From Malurus cyaneus samueli (Eukaryota; Chordata; Aves; Passeriformes; Maluridae): DNA of 64,000 nt. The position numbers were made by a program, and so were the translations under genes. Positions 12,001 to 22,119 of this stretch are shown here, piece after piece. The notes beneath the pieces are model-generated. The model saw nothing but the letters and a program-made list of their open reading frames with translations, had not been told where the DNA came from and did no database searches. The stretch covers positions 53,243,612-53,307,611 of the forward strand of contig CM019218.1 of assembly GCA_009741485.1 (NCBI GenBank), given 5' to 3'. How positions within the stretch are numbered: position 1 is the stretch's first letter; every line of letters begins with the position of its first letter.

Positions 12001-12490
12001 CCAGCATTTCTGCAAGTCCATTTCCTCAGGGAGACTGGCTTCATGTGGGGCAGCTGGACTATTCACAGGGCTCAGGTACCTCTGCATTTGGAGTGTCAAG
12101 ACCTCAAGGAGCCAGGGACCATAGGGCAGCTCCAGCAGCCCCTGCCATGCGTGTGGGGCTGAGGCACCAATGATGAGGATACACCAACATCCTCCAGGGA
12201 CTTGGAATGTCCGGAAGGAGAAACTGCTCCATCCATCTAAACACATTACAGCGTCCACTTGTAACTGTGACTTGTAATTTGTGACTGTAGGTCACAGGGA
12301 CATTTTGGGACAAGCAGCTGTCCCTGGGGACCTGGTTCTGGCTGGGTGTGACCTCCCCATACAGCTCTCTGGGAATTTTCTGTCAGCATCCATCCCTTTG
12401 GTGGCAGCCCATGGGGAGCCCTTCCCTTCAGCCAGTGGCTTCCAGTAGCAGGGACATATTGGATTTGTAGCAGCAGCAGCAGCACATGGA
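9040..12490. other. Intergenic, no gene recognised
   Basis: Mixed sequence between PHLDA3 and TNNI1 with A-rich simple sequence at about 9668-9700 and an AT-richer block around 10390-10860. No exon with family similarity was seen on either strand. Confidence 0.45.
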
Positions 12491-12496
12491 CAAATC

Positions 12497-12615
12497 ACAG
12501 AATTGCAGAATAGTCTGAATTAAAAGGGATCCACAAGGATCATTGAGTCCAACTCATTGAGTCCAACCCAGAACCATGACCTGGGTGTTGTCAGCACCCA
12601 GCTCTGACCAACTGA
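12497..12615 (-). repeat. Old CR1-type fragment, inverted
   Basis: Reverse-orientation CR1 3' end: CACAGAATTGCAGAATAG, then AAAAGGGATCCACAAGGATC and GAGTCCAAC repeated twice, then a divergent body. It is short and diverged. Confidence 0.5.
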
Positions 12616-12619
12616 GCCA

Positions 12620-14195
12620 ATCCCACATATATTTCTATTATTTTGCTCTGAATTTACTCTCAGCACTGCTTTCACCTGCAGATTTCCAGCCTGATCCTTC
12701 CCACCCCCAGCAGCTCAGAGTGGTGTCCAAAGCCCAGGTGGCACCTGATAAAACAACCCCTCACCTGGAAGCAGCTCCCTGTGGCTGTCCCTGAGCCAGA
12801 GATGGAGATGGGGACTCAGAATGTCCCCTCCATGTCAACTGGGGAGAAGGGAGGGGAGATCTCAGTCCCCTGCCAGTCCTTCAGTGCAGCCCCCCTGGCA
12901 GAGGTGGGGCTTTGAAACCAACGGGGAAGCCCCAAATCGAGGGGTCCCATTGCCCCACTCTGCTCCTGCCCTTTCCTCCTCCTCACTCCGGGTCCCAGCA
13001 GAGATGAAACCTGAGCCTGGAGCAAATGGCATCCAAAGCAGCCCTCGCCCCATCCCCAGAGCTGCGGGAATGCAGCGCCTTTGTCACGGGCTAATTTTGG
13101 CTCCTCTGTGCTCTGAAAACAATCCCAAGGCATCCGGGAGGAAAGATGCTGGAGGCCTGGCCCCGCGGGGGCTTTTCCTTATAAAGGTCTAACGGGGCTG
13201 GTTAAAGCTTCCTCCTCCTCAGGGGTGAGAACAGCTCCCAGTGCTGGCATTTGGAGCCAGGGAAGGGTCCTTGCAGGGGTCCCTCGTGTGAGGTGGGTGC
13301 AGGGGGTTTCTCCCCTGCCCACGGGACTTGCTTGGTGCAATTCACACAAGGATGGCACCACCATTGCCGTTGCCACTGTCACCGATCTCCCACAAGCTTG
13401 TGGGGATCCCCACAGCTCCCGTTGGTGTCCAGGCAGGAGGAAGCTGGGAAGGCTCTGCAGGATGGGGGCTCTCTGTGCTTCCCACCATGGAAGGTGCCCC
13501 ACTCCGGCAGCTGCGTGTCTGTCCCAACCATAAAAGCCCTAGGATTAACATGCCGGGCATTGTCCCTGCTGGGCCCCTTGCTGGGAATTGTTTGCTCCTA
13601 AATTTGTCCCTGAAAATATCCCAGGGACAGGTGTTGCCTGCTCTGCAGTCCGTGCCATGCAAAGGGGCTTTGTGGGGAGCAGTGGGGACAGACAACAGCC
13701 TTTTCACTGTTTTTCGAGAATTTCATGGGGACAACATCGGGGCTTGTGAGAGGCTGGGAGGTGCTTGAGCATCCCAAGCTGTAGAGCTGTACTGGGTGGG
13801 TGGGGCTGGTCCTTCTCCTTAAAGAGGGGACCATGCCCTCCTGGCTCCCACCCCCCTGGCCTGCAGTGTGACCCCACCTTTGCCGGTTTACTCCATCACT
13901 CCTCAGCAACGTGACCTGGCCGGGGTCATTCTCCTGCTCTGGTTGCTCTGGTGGTTCCCAGGAGGCCCTTTGGCCAGTGCTGTAGTGTGTGTGCCCCATG
14001 GCACAGGGGTCAGCACGGCAGCAGTTCCCAGGTTATTCACACCCCCTCCCTGCCTGTTCCAGCATCTCTGGAGCTCTGTCACACCAGAGAGCAGCAAGGC
14101 AGAGGTGCCAGGAACATCCACCCCATCCCCATGGCATCACCAGCACTGGTCAGCCTGAGCCTGTCTGTGTGTCCCCAAGAACCCTCACGTGAACA
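12620..14195. other. Intergenic, no gene recognised
   Basis: Unique sequence without recognisable exons or long repeats. A run like CTTTTCCTTATAAAGG near 13167-13188 looks TATA-like, but nothing downstream supports a promoter. Confidence 0.4.
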
Positions 14196-14199
14196 GGTA

Positions 14200-14535
14200 C
14201 TGCCCAAGCTTGGGGTGTCCAGTACCAAAGAGGCTCCAAGAGAGCTGGAGAGGAGCTCTGAGACAAAGAATGGAGGGACAGGATAAGAGGGAATGGCTTC
14301 CCCTGCCAGAGGGCAGGGTTGGAAGGAATTGTTCCCTGGGAGGGTGGTGAGGCCCTGGCACAGGGTGCCCAGAGAAGCTGTGGCTGCCTCTGGATCCCTG
14401 GAAGTGTCCCCAGGCCAGAATGGACAGGGCTTGGAGTGACCTGGGGTAGTGGAAGGTGTCCCTGCCCATGGCAGGGGGCGGAATGAGATGATTTTTAAGG
14501 TGCATTCCGACCCAAACCACTCTGAGATGATTTCC
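14200..14535 (+). repeat. CR1-type LINE fragment
   Basis: Same subfamily and orientation as 2055-2444: GAGGGACAGG, GGCAGGGTTGGAAGGAATTG, GGCACAGGGTGCCCAGAGAA, GGACAGGGCTTGGAG, ending CATTCCGACCCAAACCACTC. 5'-truncated. Confidence 0.85.
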
Positions 14536-14539
14536 ATAA

Positions 14540-16430
14540 AACAGCCTTGGAATTCTCAGAACCAAAGGGGTGTTGTGGGTGTCTGGGACACGAGTGCAGT
14601 GACACACAGGTGACTGTATGTGTCCCCGTGCTCCAGGCAGTGCCCCAGGTGTAAGCAGCAGTCCCAGCACTCCCGGGGCTTGCAGCAGACGCCTGCAGAG
14701 GAGGGGATTTGTGCTATTTTTACCGACCACTTGCAGGCAGGGCTGGGATTCAATACCCCCTCCTTGGCCACAGCCCCGCCAGAGCGCAGCTGTCCTGAGG
14801 CCAGGCATCACCTCCCTCCTGCACAGCCAGGTAAGGCACTGCCCCTGCCCCACGTCCCCCCCAGGGGTGCTGGTGGTGACACGGGCACGAGACCCCCGGC
14901 ATTTGCACATCACAGAGGAACCCCCAGCACGTGAATTTGACTGAATCTCTCCCCCTCTCTGAGATGCATCAAACATTCCCTCTGCTCTTGGAGAGAGGAT
15001 TGCACCTCTTAATGAGGCTGCAATGGGGACAAAGATTTTGGAGCTGGTATTTGCCTGGTTTTTTTTCCCAGAAACTGGCAAACAGGACAGTTTGGGGAGC
15101 ACTTGCCTAAGTGTCCCAGCCTGGCTCGCTGGTGTGAAGTTCAGGGTGGTAGCAGAGTGTGGAGTCGTGGTAACTGGGAGAGCGCTTGTGGTTTGTCTCC
15201 AGTCTCTGGGATGGGGGGAAGATGTTAGGATTGACTGTGTTTGGGTTTATGGGATTATTTCTTTAAATGATTTCCATGTTCTGGTGGTTCAATAAGCTTT
15301 TGAAGCTTTTCACAACCAGGACAGTGCAAATAGTGCAGAATTAGCTTCTCCAGGTCCTCTCATCCCCATCAGGGAGCAAAGCCTCTTGTGGATGTTCCAG
15401 ATCCAGCTGGAGTCCAAAAGTCCTGGCACTGGGGATTGCTGGGGATGTCTCACTGGCACAGCCAAGTCCTGGTTGTCATCTGGGAAGTCAGTTTAGGACT
15501 ATTTGGCCCCAAAACTTGACTGACCTTGGTAGAGGTCATGAACTCAAGGCATGGTGTGGATCCCACCCCGAGGAACGCCGAGCTCTGCTCCAGCGGGGGA
15601 CAATGGAGACACTGAGAGGCTGCGCCCAGCCCTTGTCAGCTCCAGGGAGAGAAAGGCTCCTCTGTCACCCCCAAAACAAACTGGAGGGCAGCAGCTGGGT
15701 CCCGACCTGCTCAAGGCACCAGTGCTGCCTGCTGTCCTCTGGGATGTTGGCCACAGCACCAAAACCCTCAACAAAGGCAGGAAACGGGATCTGTCTGATA
15801 TGGCTTTGAGGACAAAGAAATTCTTGTCCTTGGGATTTTCTCTTGTAAATCCAGTGATCTGGGAGGCTCTGGGGGAGACGATTCCTTCTGGGATTTTATG
15901 GCATTCCTCCCCCCCCCCCCCCCCCCCCAAAGTCCACTTGTCTTGTTCAGGAAACAGCTCTGGCTGAGCTGCAGGGGGCACAGGGAGGGAACTGGGACAA
16001 TGGGACAGAGCCAGGAGGTGCTCTGAGATTGGCTTGACACAGGCCCCACACAAATCTGGGAGCAGCTGTTTGAGACCAGTTTGCTCTATTTCATTTCCCC
16101 CAACAGGAATCTTTGGGGTCCAAAGAATTTTCTAAATTTCAGGGGATGAAAAAGGATCAAGTCACAGAAATCCCAGCTTGGCCATTTCCTAAGAAGAAGG
16201 ACTAAACCCACAATAGGAAAACTCTGTTTGAGGGGGAAAAAATTAAAAGGATTGGTATTTCCCCCTACATTTTTCTGCTGCTCAGGCTCACAGGGTGCCC
16301 CAGCTGCTCGGCACAGGAGGGGTCAGCGGGATCAGAGCAGGACCGGGGCAGCAGCATGGGCTGGAGCAGTTGCCAGGGCTGGGGATCACCAGGCAAATGT
16401 AAAATAGGAGATCCCGCATGTTTTAACCAG
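14540..16430. other. Intergenic, includes a 20-base poly-C run
   Basis: No gene recognised. A homopolymer of 20 C lies at 15909-15928. It is likely to be length-variable and a place where sequencing or assembly can slip. Confidence 0.5.
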
Positions 16431-16435
16431 AATAT

Positions 16436-16800
16436 GGCTGCTGTTCCATCCACTGCCATGGGCAGGGACAACTTCCACTATCCCAGGTTGCTCCAAGCCC
16501 TGTCCATCCTGACCTTGGACACAGGGATCCAGGGACAGCCACATCTTCTCTGGGCACCCTGTGCCAGGGCCTCCCCATCCTCACAGGGAGGAATTTATTC
16601 CCACTTAACCCTGCCCTGGGGCAGAGGGAAGCCATTCCCCATTGGCCTGGTCCAAAGTCCCTGGGACTTCAGATCCTTGTCCCAAGTCCCTCTCCAGCTC
16701 TTTTGGAGCCCCTTTAGGCACTGCAGTGGGTTCTTAGGTCCACCTGGCGCCTTCTCTTCCAGACTGGACACACCCAGCTCTCCCAGCCTGGCTCCAGAGC
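16436..16800 (-). repeat. CR1-type LINE fragment, inverted, upstream of TNNI1
   Basis: Inverted copy of the 2055-2444 type: CCATGGGCAGGGACAACTTC, TCCCAGGTTGCTCCAAGCCC, GGGCACCCTGTGCCAGGGCC, ending in CAGCTCTCCCAGCCTGG. It ends about 480 bp before the first TNNI1 coding exon. Confidence 0.85.
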
Positions 16801-17282
16801 AGAGGTGTTGCCCCTTGTTCCAGCAGTCCTTGGATGGGTTTTGGCTCTCCCATCCCTGCTGTTGGCCATGGGAGCTGCAGGACAGGACTCCCTGAGCCGA
16901 CACAGTGCAGGGAGCCCCGAGGCACCTCCGTTTCTCCTGAGATTTCCAGACTCCATCCCTTGCCTCGAGCTGGGGCGGGCGACGCAGCCGGCGGGGGAGC
17001 AGCTCAGAGCTTGGGAAAAGCCCCAAGGAGCAGGAGCCAGAGTCCTGCAGGGCCGGCTGGCGGCACGCTGGAGCTTGCCCGAAATGCAATCAAGTGTTCG
17101 TGGAGCCGGAAGGCTCATCCTGTGCTCCACAAAGGGATGGAGGCTGCGGAGCTGCTTCCCTTCGCGGACAGCACGGGGCAGCACCGCACCTCGGCACCGC
17201 TCCCTTCGCTGCCGCCTGGCTTTGTGTACAGCTGGGATTCGCATCTTTGCTTCATGAAGCTTCTTTCCCTTTTCTTTGGCAG

Positions 17283-17311
17283 GGAACAGCACACGCCGCG
17301 ATGCCAGAGCT
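17283..17311 (+). CDS. TNNI1: TNNI1 first coding exon with start codon
   Basis: Acceptor TTTCTTTGGCAG ends at 17282, ATG is 17301-17303, and donor GTGAGT begins at 17312. It encodes MPE plus the first two bases (CT) of codon 4. Bases 17283-17300 are 5' UTR. Confidence 0.9.
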
Positions 17312-20300
17312 GTGAGTAGCTTGGTCCCCTCGGATCATCAACCCTCATCCCCATCAACCCTCGCCCGGCTTAGCTTGTCCCTTTGGGGAGAATCATCTGG
17401 GAGAACCCGCCCTGCCCCAGACCTCTGGGCCATTCCCCTTGTGAAAACTGACTTTAAATACAAATTGTTCACCCTTGCAATGTCCCAGTTCAAACCTTGG
17501 AGCTTTATGAGACCCCAAATTGTGGATTTGCCTCTGGATTTGCCGTGAGGCTCTTTGTAGCACGTTGTACAAATGCAGCAATTCCCTGGGAAGCAGAGAA
17601 GGGAGAAACTCCCTGCAAAGGTTCCCTGAAGCAATGACATGGGAATGTCCCAGCCCTGCAAACCTGAGCAGGATCTGAGCATCCTGCCCCAGCTGCAGTG
17701 GCAGTGGGGGAATGAGGATGTCTGAACTGCAGAGACTCAGTTTGGGCTGGTGCAATGGGCACAGTGCCAGCTCACCTGTCACAGCTGAGTGACATTTTGG
17801 CTGTCTGAGCTCTTGCTGCATTTACAGAGGGCACCATCACCTCAGACCTGGCTCATGTGCTGGTGGCAGCTGTGAGATACAGAAATAAGGAACCAACCAC
17901 AACACGAGATGCTTTCCTTGACTGTCCCCTCTTTTTTACTCTCATCCCCTGATGCCTTGTTCTCTTCTCTTATTTTTTCTGCTCCTCCCTGGCTGCTCAC
18001 CCACCTGCAGGGAGGTAAGTGCCTTTCCCTTAGGGAGAGATCTCAGTGCTGTTCTGCATTTGCTGTGAGTTTGTTTTCAAAGGGTGTTTTCTTTTCCCTC
18101 CCCTTTCGCCTAGAGAAAATCCAAGATCACAGCCTCACGCAAACTCTTGTTGAAGGTGAGTCCCAAGGGCTGGAAACTCCCTGGGGTTTGTCTTGCTGGA
18201 GGAAAGGGGCTGGGTTGGAGTGTGTGGTTGGAGGGACAGGGATGGGGAACAGCACAAGGATGGGCTTGGAGAGCAGCTCCAACCCCACCTCTCTCTTCTC
18301 ACTCATGTGGGATCTGTGGTCCAAACAAACCTCCCCTTCACTGGGGTGGGGAGAGACCCCCACACGTTCAGCTCTGAAGCCTCAGCCCCTGTTTGTGCTT
18401 CAGCACGAGCCTCCCCAGGCTCTGGCTTGGGATAAACATTCCCTGCCCAGGCAGAGCCAAGGCAGAGCCAACGTCAGCACCCAGCAGGACCACAGCCCCT
18501 ACAGCCCCTGGTGCCGTGGCCCCGCCTGCCTCCGGGGCCCCACACCAAAGCTGTGGGGAGGCTTTGATGTGTGTTTGGGGACAGCGGGAAGGGGGCTGGC
18601 ACACAGGACTGTCCTGTCCTACAGACATTGTGTGGGTGGCTTGGGGGGAACCAGGAGCCTGCTCAATTCACACTTCTGCCATTTCCTCGTGCTCACAGAG
18701 TTTGATGCTGGCCAAAGCCAAGGAGGAGTGGGATCAGGAGATTGTGGACAAGCAGGCAGAGAAGGAGAGGTATCTGTCTGAGCGGGTCACTCCACTGCAC
18801 ACCAGTGGGCTCTCCTTGAGCCAGCTCCAGGTACTGCTCAGGCCCGAGGGTGGAGGGAGTTCCTTGGGACCATGGAGGGGCCTCGCTTACCACTCTCGTG
18901 TTTTCCTTGGCCCCCAGGACCTGTGCAGGGAGCTGCACGAGAAGGTGGAAATTGTGGATGAGGAGAGATATGACATCGAAGCAAAATGCAACCATAACAC
19001 CCGGGAGGTAGGAGGGAGGGTGCGCTGCTTCCTTCTGGAAACTCCCACCCAGTGGCAGCTCTGGCCTCAGTGGGGATGTGCCACGGACCAGGCTGAGCAG
19101 CGATGTGGGACAGGCACAAGGGTTATCTCAAGGCTGGGGTTTGCATTGCAAGGCACCACTCAGAGCAAGGCTCATCCCTGTCCAAGGGCACTCAAACTGT
19201 CTTCGGGGTCCACAGAAAGATGCCTCACTCTCCTGGTCACCCTTGTGGGTCTGAGAGCTCCCCATGGTACAGCTGCCCCCTGAGCAGGCTGAGCCCAGCC
19301 CATGGCTCAGCTCTGAGCCTGGCTGGACAAAGCCATGGTGGGGGTGGTCCTGCAGGAGAGGTGCACCCTCTGAGGCTCAGTGCTGGCAGAGCCTCCTGCT
19401 TCCCACAGGGGCTCTGTGTGCAAGACAGCCAAGCACTGACCTCCCACTCCTCCTTTTCCCCTCCCTATGCAGATTAAAGATCTGAAAATCAAAGTTCTTG
19501 ATCTTCGAGGGAAGTTCAAGCGCCCTCCCCTGCGCCGGGTGCGTGTCTCAGCCGATGCCATGCTCAGGGCTCTGCTGGGCTCCAAGCACAAGGTGTCCAT
19601 GGATCTCAGGGCCAACCTGAAGTCTGTCAAGAAGGAGGATACAGAGAAGGTGGGTGACTCCTCTGGAGGCTGGAGATGGACTCACTTCCCAGGGGTGCCC
19701 TTGCCCTTTTCCAAAGTGTCCTGTGTTCACTATGTGTCAGCCTTGGGAAGAGCCTTGTGAGGCAATTCCCTTTGTGGGATGTTGTAGGACCACACAGGAC
19801 CAGTTTGACTGGGCCAGGCAACTGGTGAATGGTAACATGTGAGATTTAGGGCTGTGTCTGTGGTGCTCTTCCCTCCCAGAGCATATGGGGGTCTCTCACC
19901 TGAGCCTCCCTGCTACCACTGTTGAGCTGCACACGCAGAGATTGGTCTTGATCTTGTAGGGAGCCAGGAGAGCTCCTGTTGTGCACAATCACACCCAGAA
20001 AACTCCCAGGGAACTCCCAGACCCAGATTAGATAAGACAGAGCAGCCCAGCAAAGCACCCTTGGCTTCACATAAATGGCCCAATTCCCACCAGCTTGGCA
20101 GAGGTGTGACAGGGGATAGTCTCAATGCCAGCGATGCCCAGACCCACCTGGGGTATGCAGGTGCCCCGGCAGCAGGACCTGTGCCTCATCCCCAGGGCCT
20201 CCCCCCACAGGGGTTTCACCCTTTGGTTCCAGCTCAGCAGATTGGATGAGAATCTCCCTTTTCAGCTGTTTTTCCTTTGTTCTCCCATTGCTGGTACAGC

Positions 20301-21047
20301 AGTTTTTCAGTCCTTTGGACAGAAAACTGTGCTTACAGCCCTGGGCACCAGGTGGAGAATGGATCTGGGTTTGTTTTAGATGTTGTGAGATGGTGTTGGG
20401 GCACAGTTTGTTATCTATGAATTCTGGGGGGTGGTAGAGCAGACACCTGGGCATGCTCCCAGAGCTGCTGTCACCTCCCCAGAGCTGCTGTCACCTCTTC
20501 TGTCTGCTCTGGAAATGTCTGCCAGGCTATCACTGTCACACCAGCAATCCCAGTGGCCTCCCAAAGGCTCAGAGCAGGTGGAGGTGGGGTTGATGTGGGC
20601 TGGGAGGGCGATGCAGGAAGTGTTTTTACTGACATTTGCCCCACTGTGCTAATGTAAACCCAAAGTCCCACGTGGTTTCTTCCTCCTAAAGATTTTTTAC
20701 TGGGATTTTTGTGCCTTCTGGTGCATGAATGCAACTTAGCCAGGCTTTGCGGGGGGAGAATCCACACGGATCCAGATGTCCCTGTGGAGATCAGGCCACT
20801 CCCCAGGCAGCTCCTCGGGCAAGGACACATTGCAGAGGGACAGGGGCCAGCTGTGTCCCCCAGCCCAGGGCTCTGTGCAGGGCAGGGGATGGGCCAGGGC
20901 TGCCAGACCCTCCCTGCTCCATGGCTGTCCACCCCACAGGAGCGCCCGGTGGAAGTGGGCGACTGGCGCAAGAACGTGGAGGCCATGTCGGGCATGGAGG
21001 GCAGGAAGAAGATGTTCGACGCTGCCAAGTCCCCTACGGGCCAGTGA
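17301..21047 (+). CDS. TNNI1: TNNI1, slow skeletal troponin I (complete, 7 coding exons)
   Basis: Coding exons: 17301-17311, 18011-18014, 18114-18155, 18699-18830, 18918-19007, 19473-19649, 20940-21047 (stop TGA 21045-21047). They sum to 564 bases, or 187 residues, the family length as I know it. All junctions are GT-AG and in phase. Landmarks: [19 protein letters not shown], which lies in the region that binds the troponin C C-lobe (6-19); the helix [11 protein letters not shown] onward and RYDIEAK, which form the IT arm with troponin T; the inhibitory peptide [12 protein letters not shown] (106-117); the switch region and actin-binding C-terminus ending DAAKSPTGQ. Troponin I inhibits actomyosin until calcium-loaded troponin C binds it. 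The short N-terminus without the cardiac extension, together with the gene order, favours TNNI1 over TNNI2 or TNNI3. The transcription start and any non-coding first exon are not resolved. A 3' UTR intron is likely (donor at 21051, acceptor ending 21381). Confidence 0.97.
18011..18014 (+). CDS. TNNI1: TNNI1 4-nt micro-exon
   Basis: The four bases GGAG lie between CCACCTGCAG and GTAAGT. They complete codon 4 (CT+G, Leu) and supply codon 5 (GAG, Glu), giving [15 protein letters not shown]. Skipping them shifts the frame and gives a TGA at the end of the next exon, so inclusion is needed for a full-length protein. Confidence 0.9.
18114..18155 (+). CDS. TNNI1: TNNI1 coding exon 3
   Basis: Acceptor CCCTTTCGCCTAG, 14 whole codons [14 protein letters not shown], donor GTGAGT. 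This part precedes the first long helix. Confidence 0.95.
18699..18830 (+). CDS. TNNI1: TNNI1 coding exon 4
   Basis: 44 whole codons, [11 protein letters not shown] through GLSLSQLQ, between CTCACAG and GTACTG. It is highly charged and helical, part of the troponin C/T-binding arm. Confidence 0.96.
18918..19007 (+). CDS. TNNI1: TNNI1 coding exon 5
   Basis: 30 whole codons, [20 protein letters not shown] then [10 protein letters not shown], between CCCCCAG and GTAGGA. It belongs to the coiled-coil arm with troponin T. Confidence 0.96.
19473..19649 (+). CDS. TNNI1: TNNI1 coding exon 6 (inhibitory and switch region)
   Basis: 59 whole codons from [16 protein letters not shown] to [10 protein letters not shown]. 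It contains the inhibitory peptide [17 protein letters not shown] and the switch helix [10 protein letters not shown]. Donor is GTGGGT. Confidence 0.97.
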
Positions 21048-21050
21048 GAG
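20940..21050 (+). CDS. TNNI1: TNNI1 last coding exon
   Basis: [20 protein letters not shown] then [15 protein letters not shown], stop TGA 21045-21047. A GTATGG donor begins three bases after the stop, at 21051, so this exon probably splices to a non-coding last exon. Confidence 0.95.
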
Positions 21051-21381
21051 GTATGGCCCGGTCAGGCCCCCCTGGGATCCCTCAGCCTCCTGGGTTGTGC
21101 TCAGGGAGATGCAGAAATGCCCCTGATCCCCACAAAAAAAGGGCATCCTCACAGAAATCCCCACAGAGAAAGGCATCCCATCCCCATGTCCCACCCCACA
21201 CTTGGCTGGGGGTCTGTCCCACACCTCCCAGCCGTGGGGTCCCAGCCAGCCCCTTTCCTCCTGTCCCTCTGGGTTGCTGCCCATGCCACCCTCACCCCAT
21301 GGGCAATGTTGCCACCTGTGCCAGGCTGCTGGCAGTGGCCAAGGCCACCTCCTCTGCCCCTCTGTTGTTTCTTTTCCACAG

Positions 21382-21755
21382 GATCACCGGGAAGAAGAGC
21401 ATTCCCATCCCTGCTGCCAGCCTTCCCTCGCTGCTCCCCTGTCCCTTTGTGCCCCCCTTGCATTCCCATTGAGCTGAGACACCAGGACAGTGCTGTGGGC
21501 AGGGGGCCTGAGCTTTCTCCTTCCAGCACCGCCCTCAGCCCTGCTCCTGCGCGTCGTCCCCATCATCAGCGGCGCAGGCCGTGCTGTCCCCAAGGACCAC
21601 TGGCCACCTCTCCTGTCCCAACCCTGAAGAGAGGCCCAGAGGCGCTGCTGCTCCTCCCTGTGCCCCATTCCCTGTGGTTCAGCCCTGAGATGTGTCACTC
21701 CCAGATGTCCCCATGCAGCCACACGTGTATTAAAGGACATGTCCTGGGCCAAGGT
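21382..21755 (+). other. TNNI1: TNNI1 3' UTR exon (inferred)
   Basis: A strong acceptor (TTTCTTTTCCACAG) ends at 21381, and an ATTAAA signal follows at 21729-21734. This fits a terminal non-coding exon of TNNI1. The stop lies 3 nt before the upstream junction, too close to trigger nonsense-mediated decay. Confidence 0.65.
21729..21734 (+). terminator. TNNI1: TNNI1 polyadenylation signal ATTAAA
   Basis: The common variant ATTAAA, about 680 bases past the stop. No canonical AATAAA lies between the stop codon and this point. A GT-rich stretch (GGTTGCGTGGG) follows about 20 bases later, as a downstream element should. Confidence 0.65.
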
Positions 21756-21914
21756 TGCGTGGGCTCATGTCTGGGGTGGCTCTGTGCAGGGACAGGTCAC
21801 CCCTCAATGTCCTCGTGCTGGCACTCAGACACCGCACCCTGGGCTTACACTGGCTCCGGGCTCATCCCTTCCAGACCCAGACTGCTCCTCATGTCCCAGA
21901 AGCTCCACTGAGCC

Positions 21915-22110
21915 CACTGGCCTTTTGCAGGGCCACCCTCACTGGGTCTGTGCAGGGCCACCCTCACTGGGTCTGTGCAGGGCTGCCCTCGCTGGGTCTG
22001 TGCACGGCCACCCTTGCTGGCCACATGCAGGGCCACCCTCACTGGGTCCATGCAGGGCCACCCTCACTGTGCCCGTCTGTGCAGGGCCGCTCTTGCTGGC
22101 CACAGGGCTG
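21915..22110. repeat. 25-bp minisatellite downstream of TNNI1
   Basis: About six or seven units of GGCCACCCTCACTGGGTCTG plus TGCAG. The first three units begin at 21931, 21956 and 21981, an exact 25-base period; later units are diverged and have small length changes. Confidence 0.8.
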
Positions 22111-22119
22111 CAGCAGCTT

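Noticed and set aside
13165..13190. TATA-box promoter at TTATAAAGG
   Set aside because: No exon, CpG island or recognised gene follows on the plus strand, and single TATA-like words are expected by chance.
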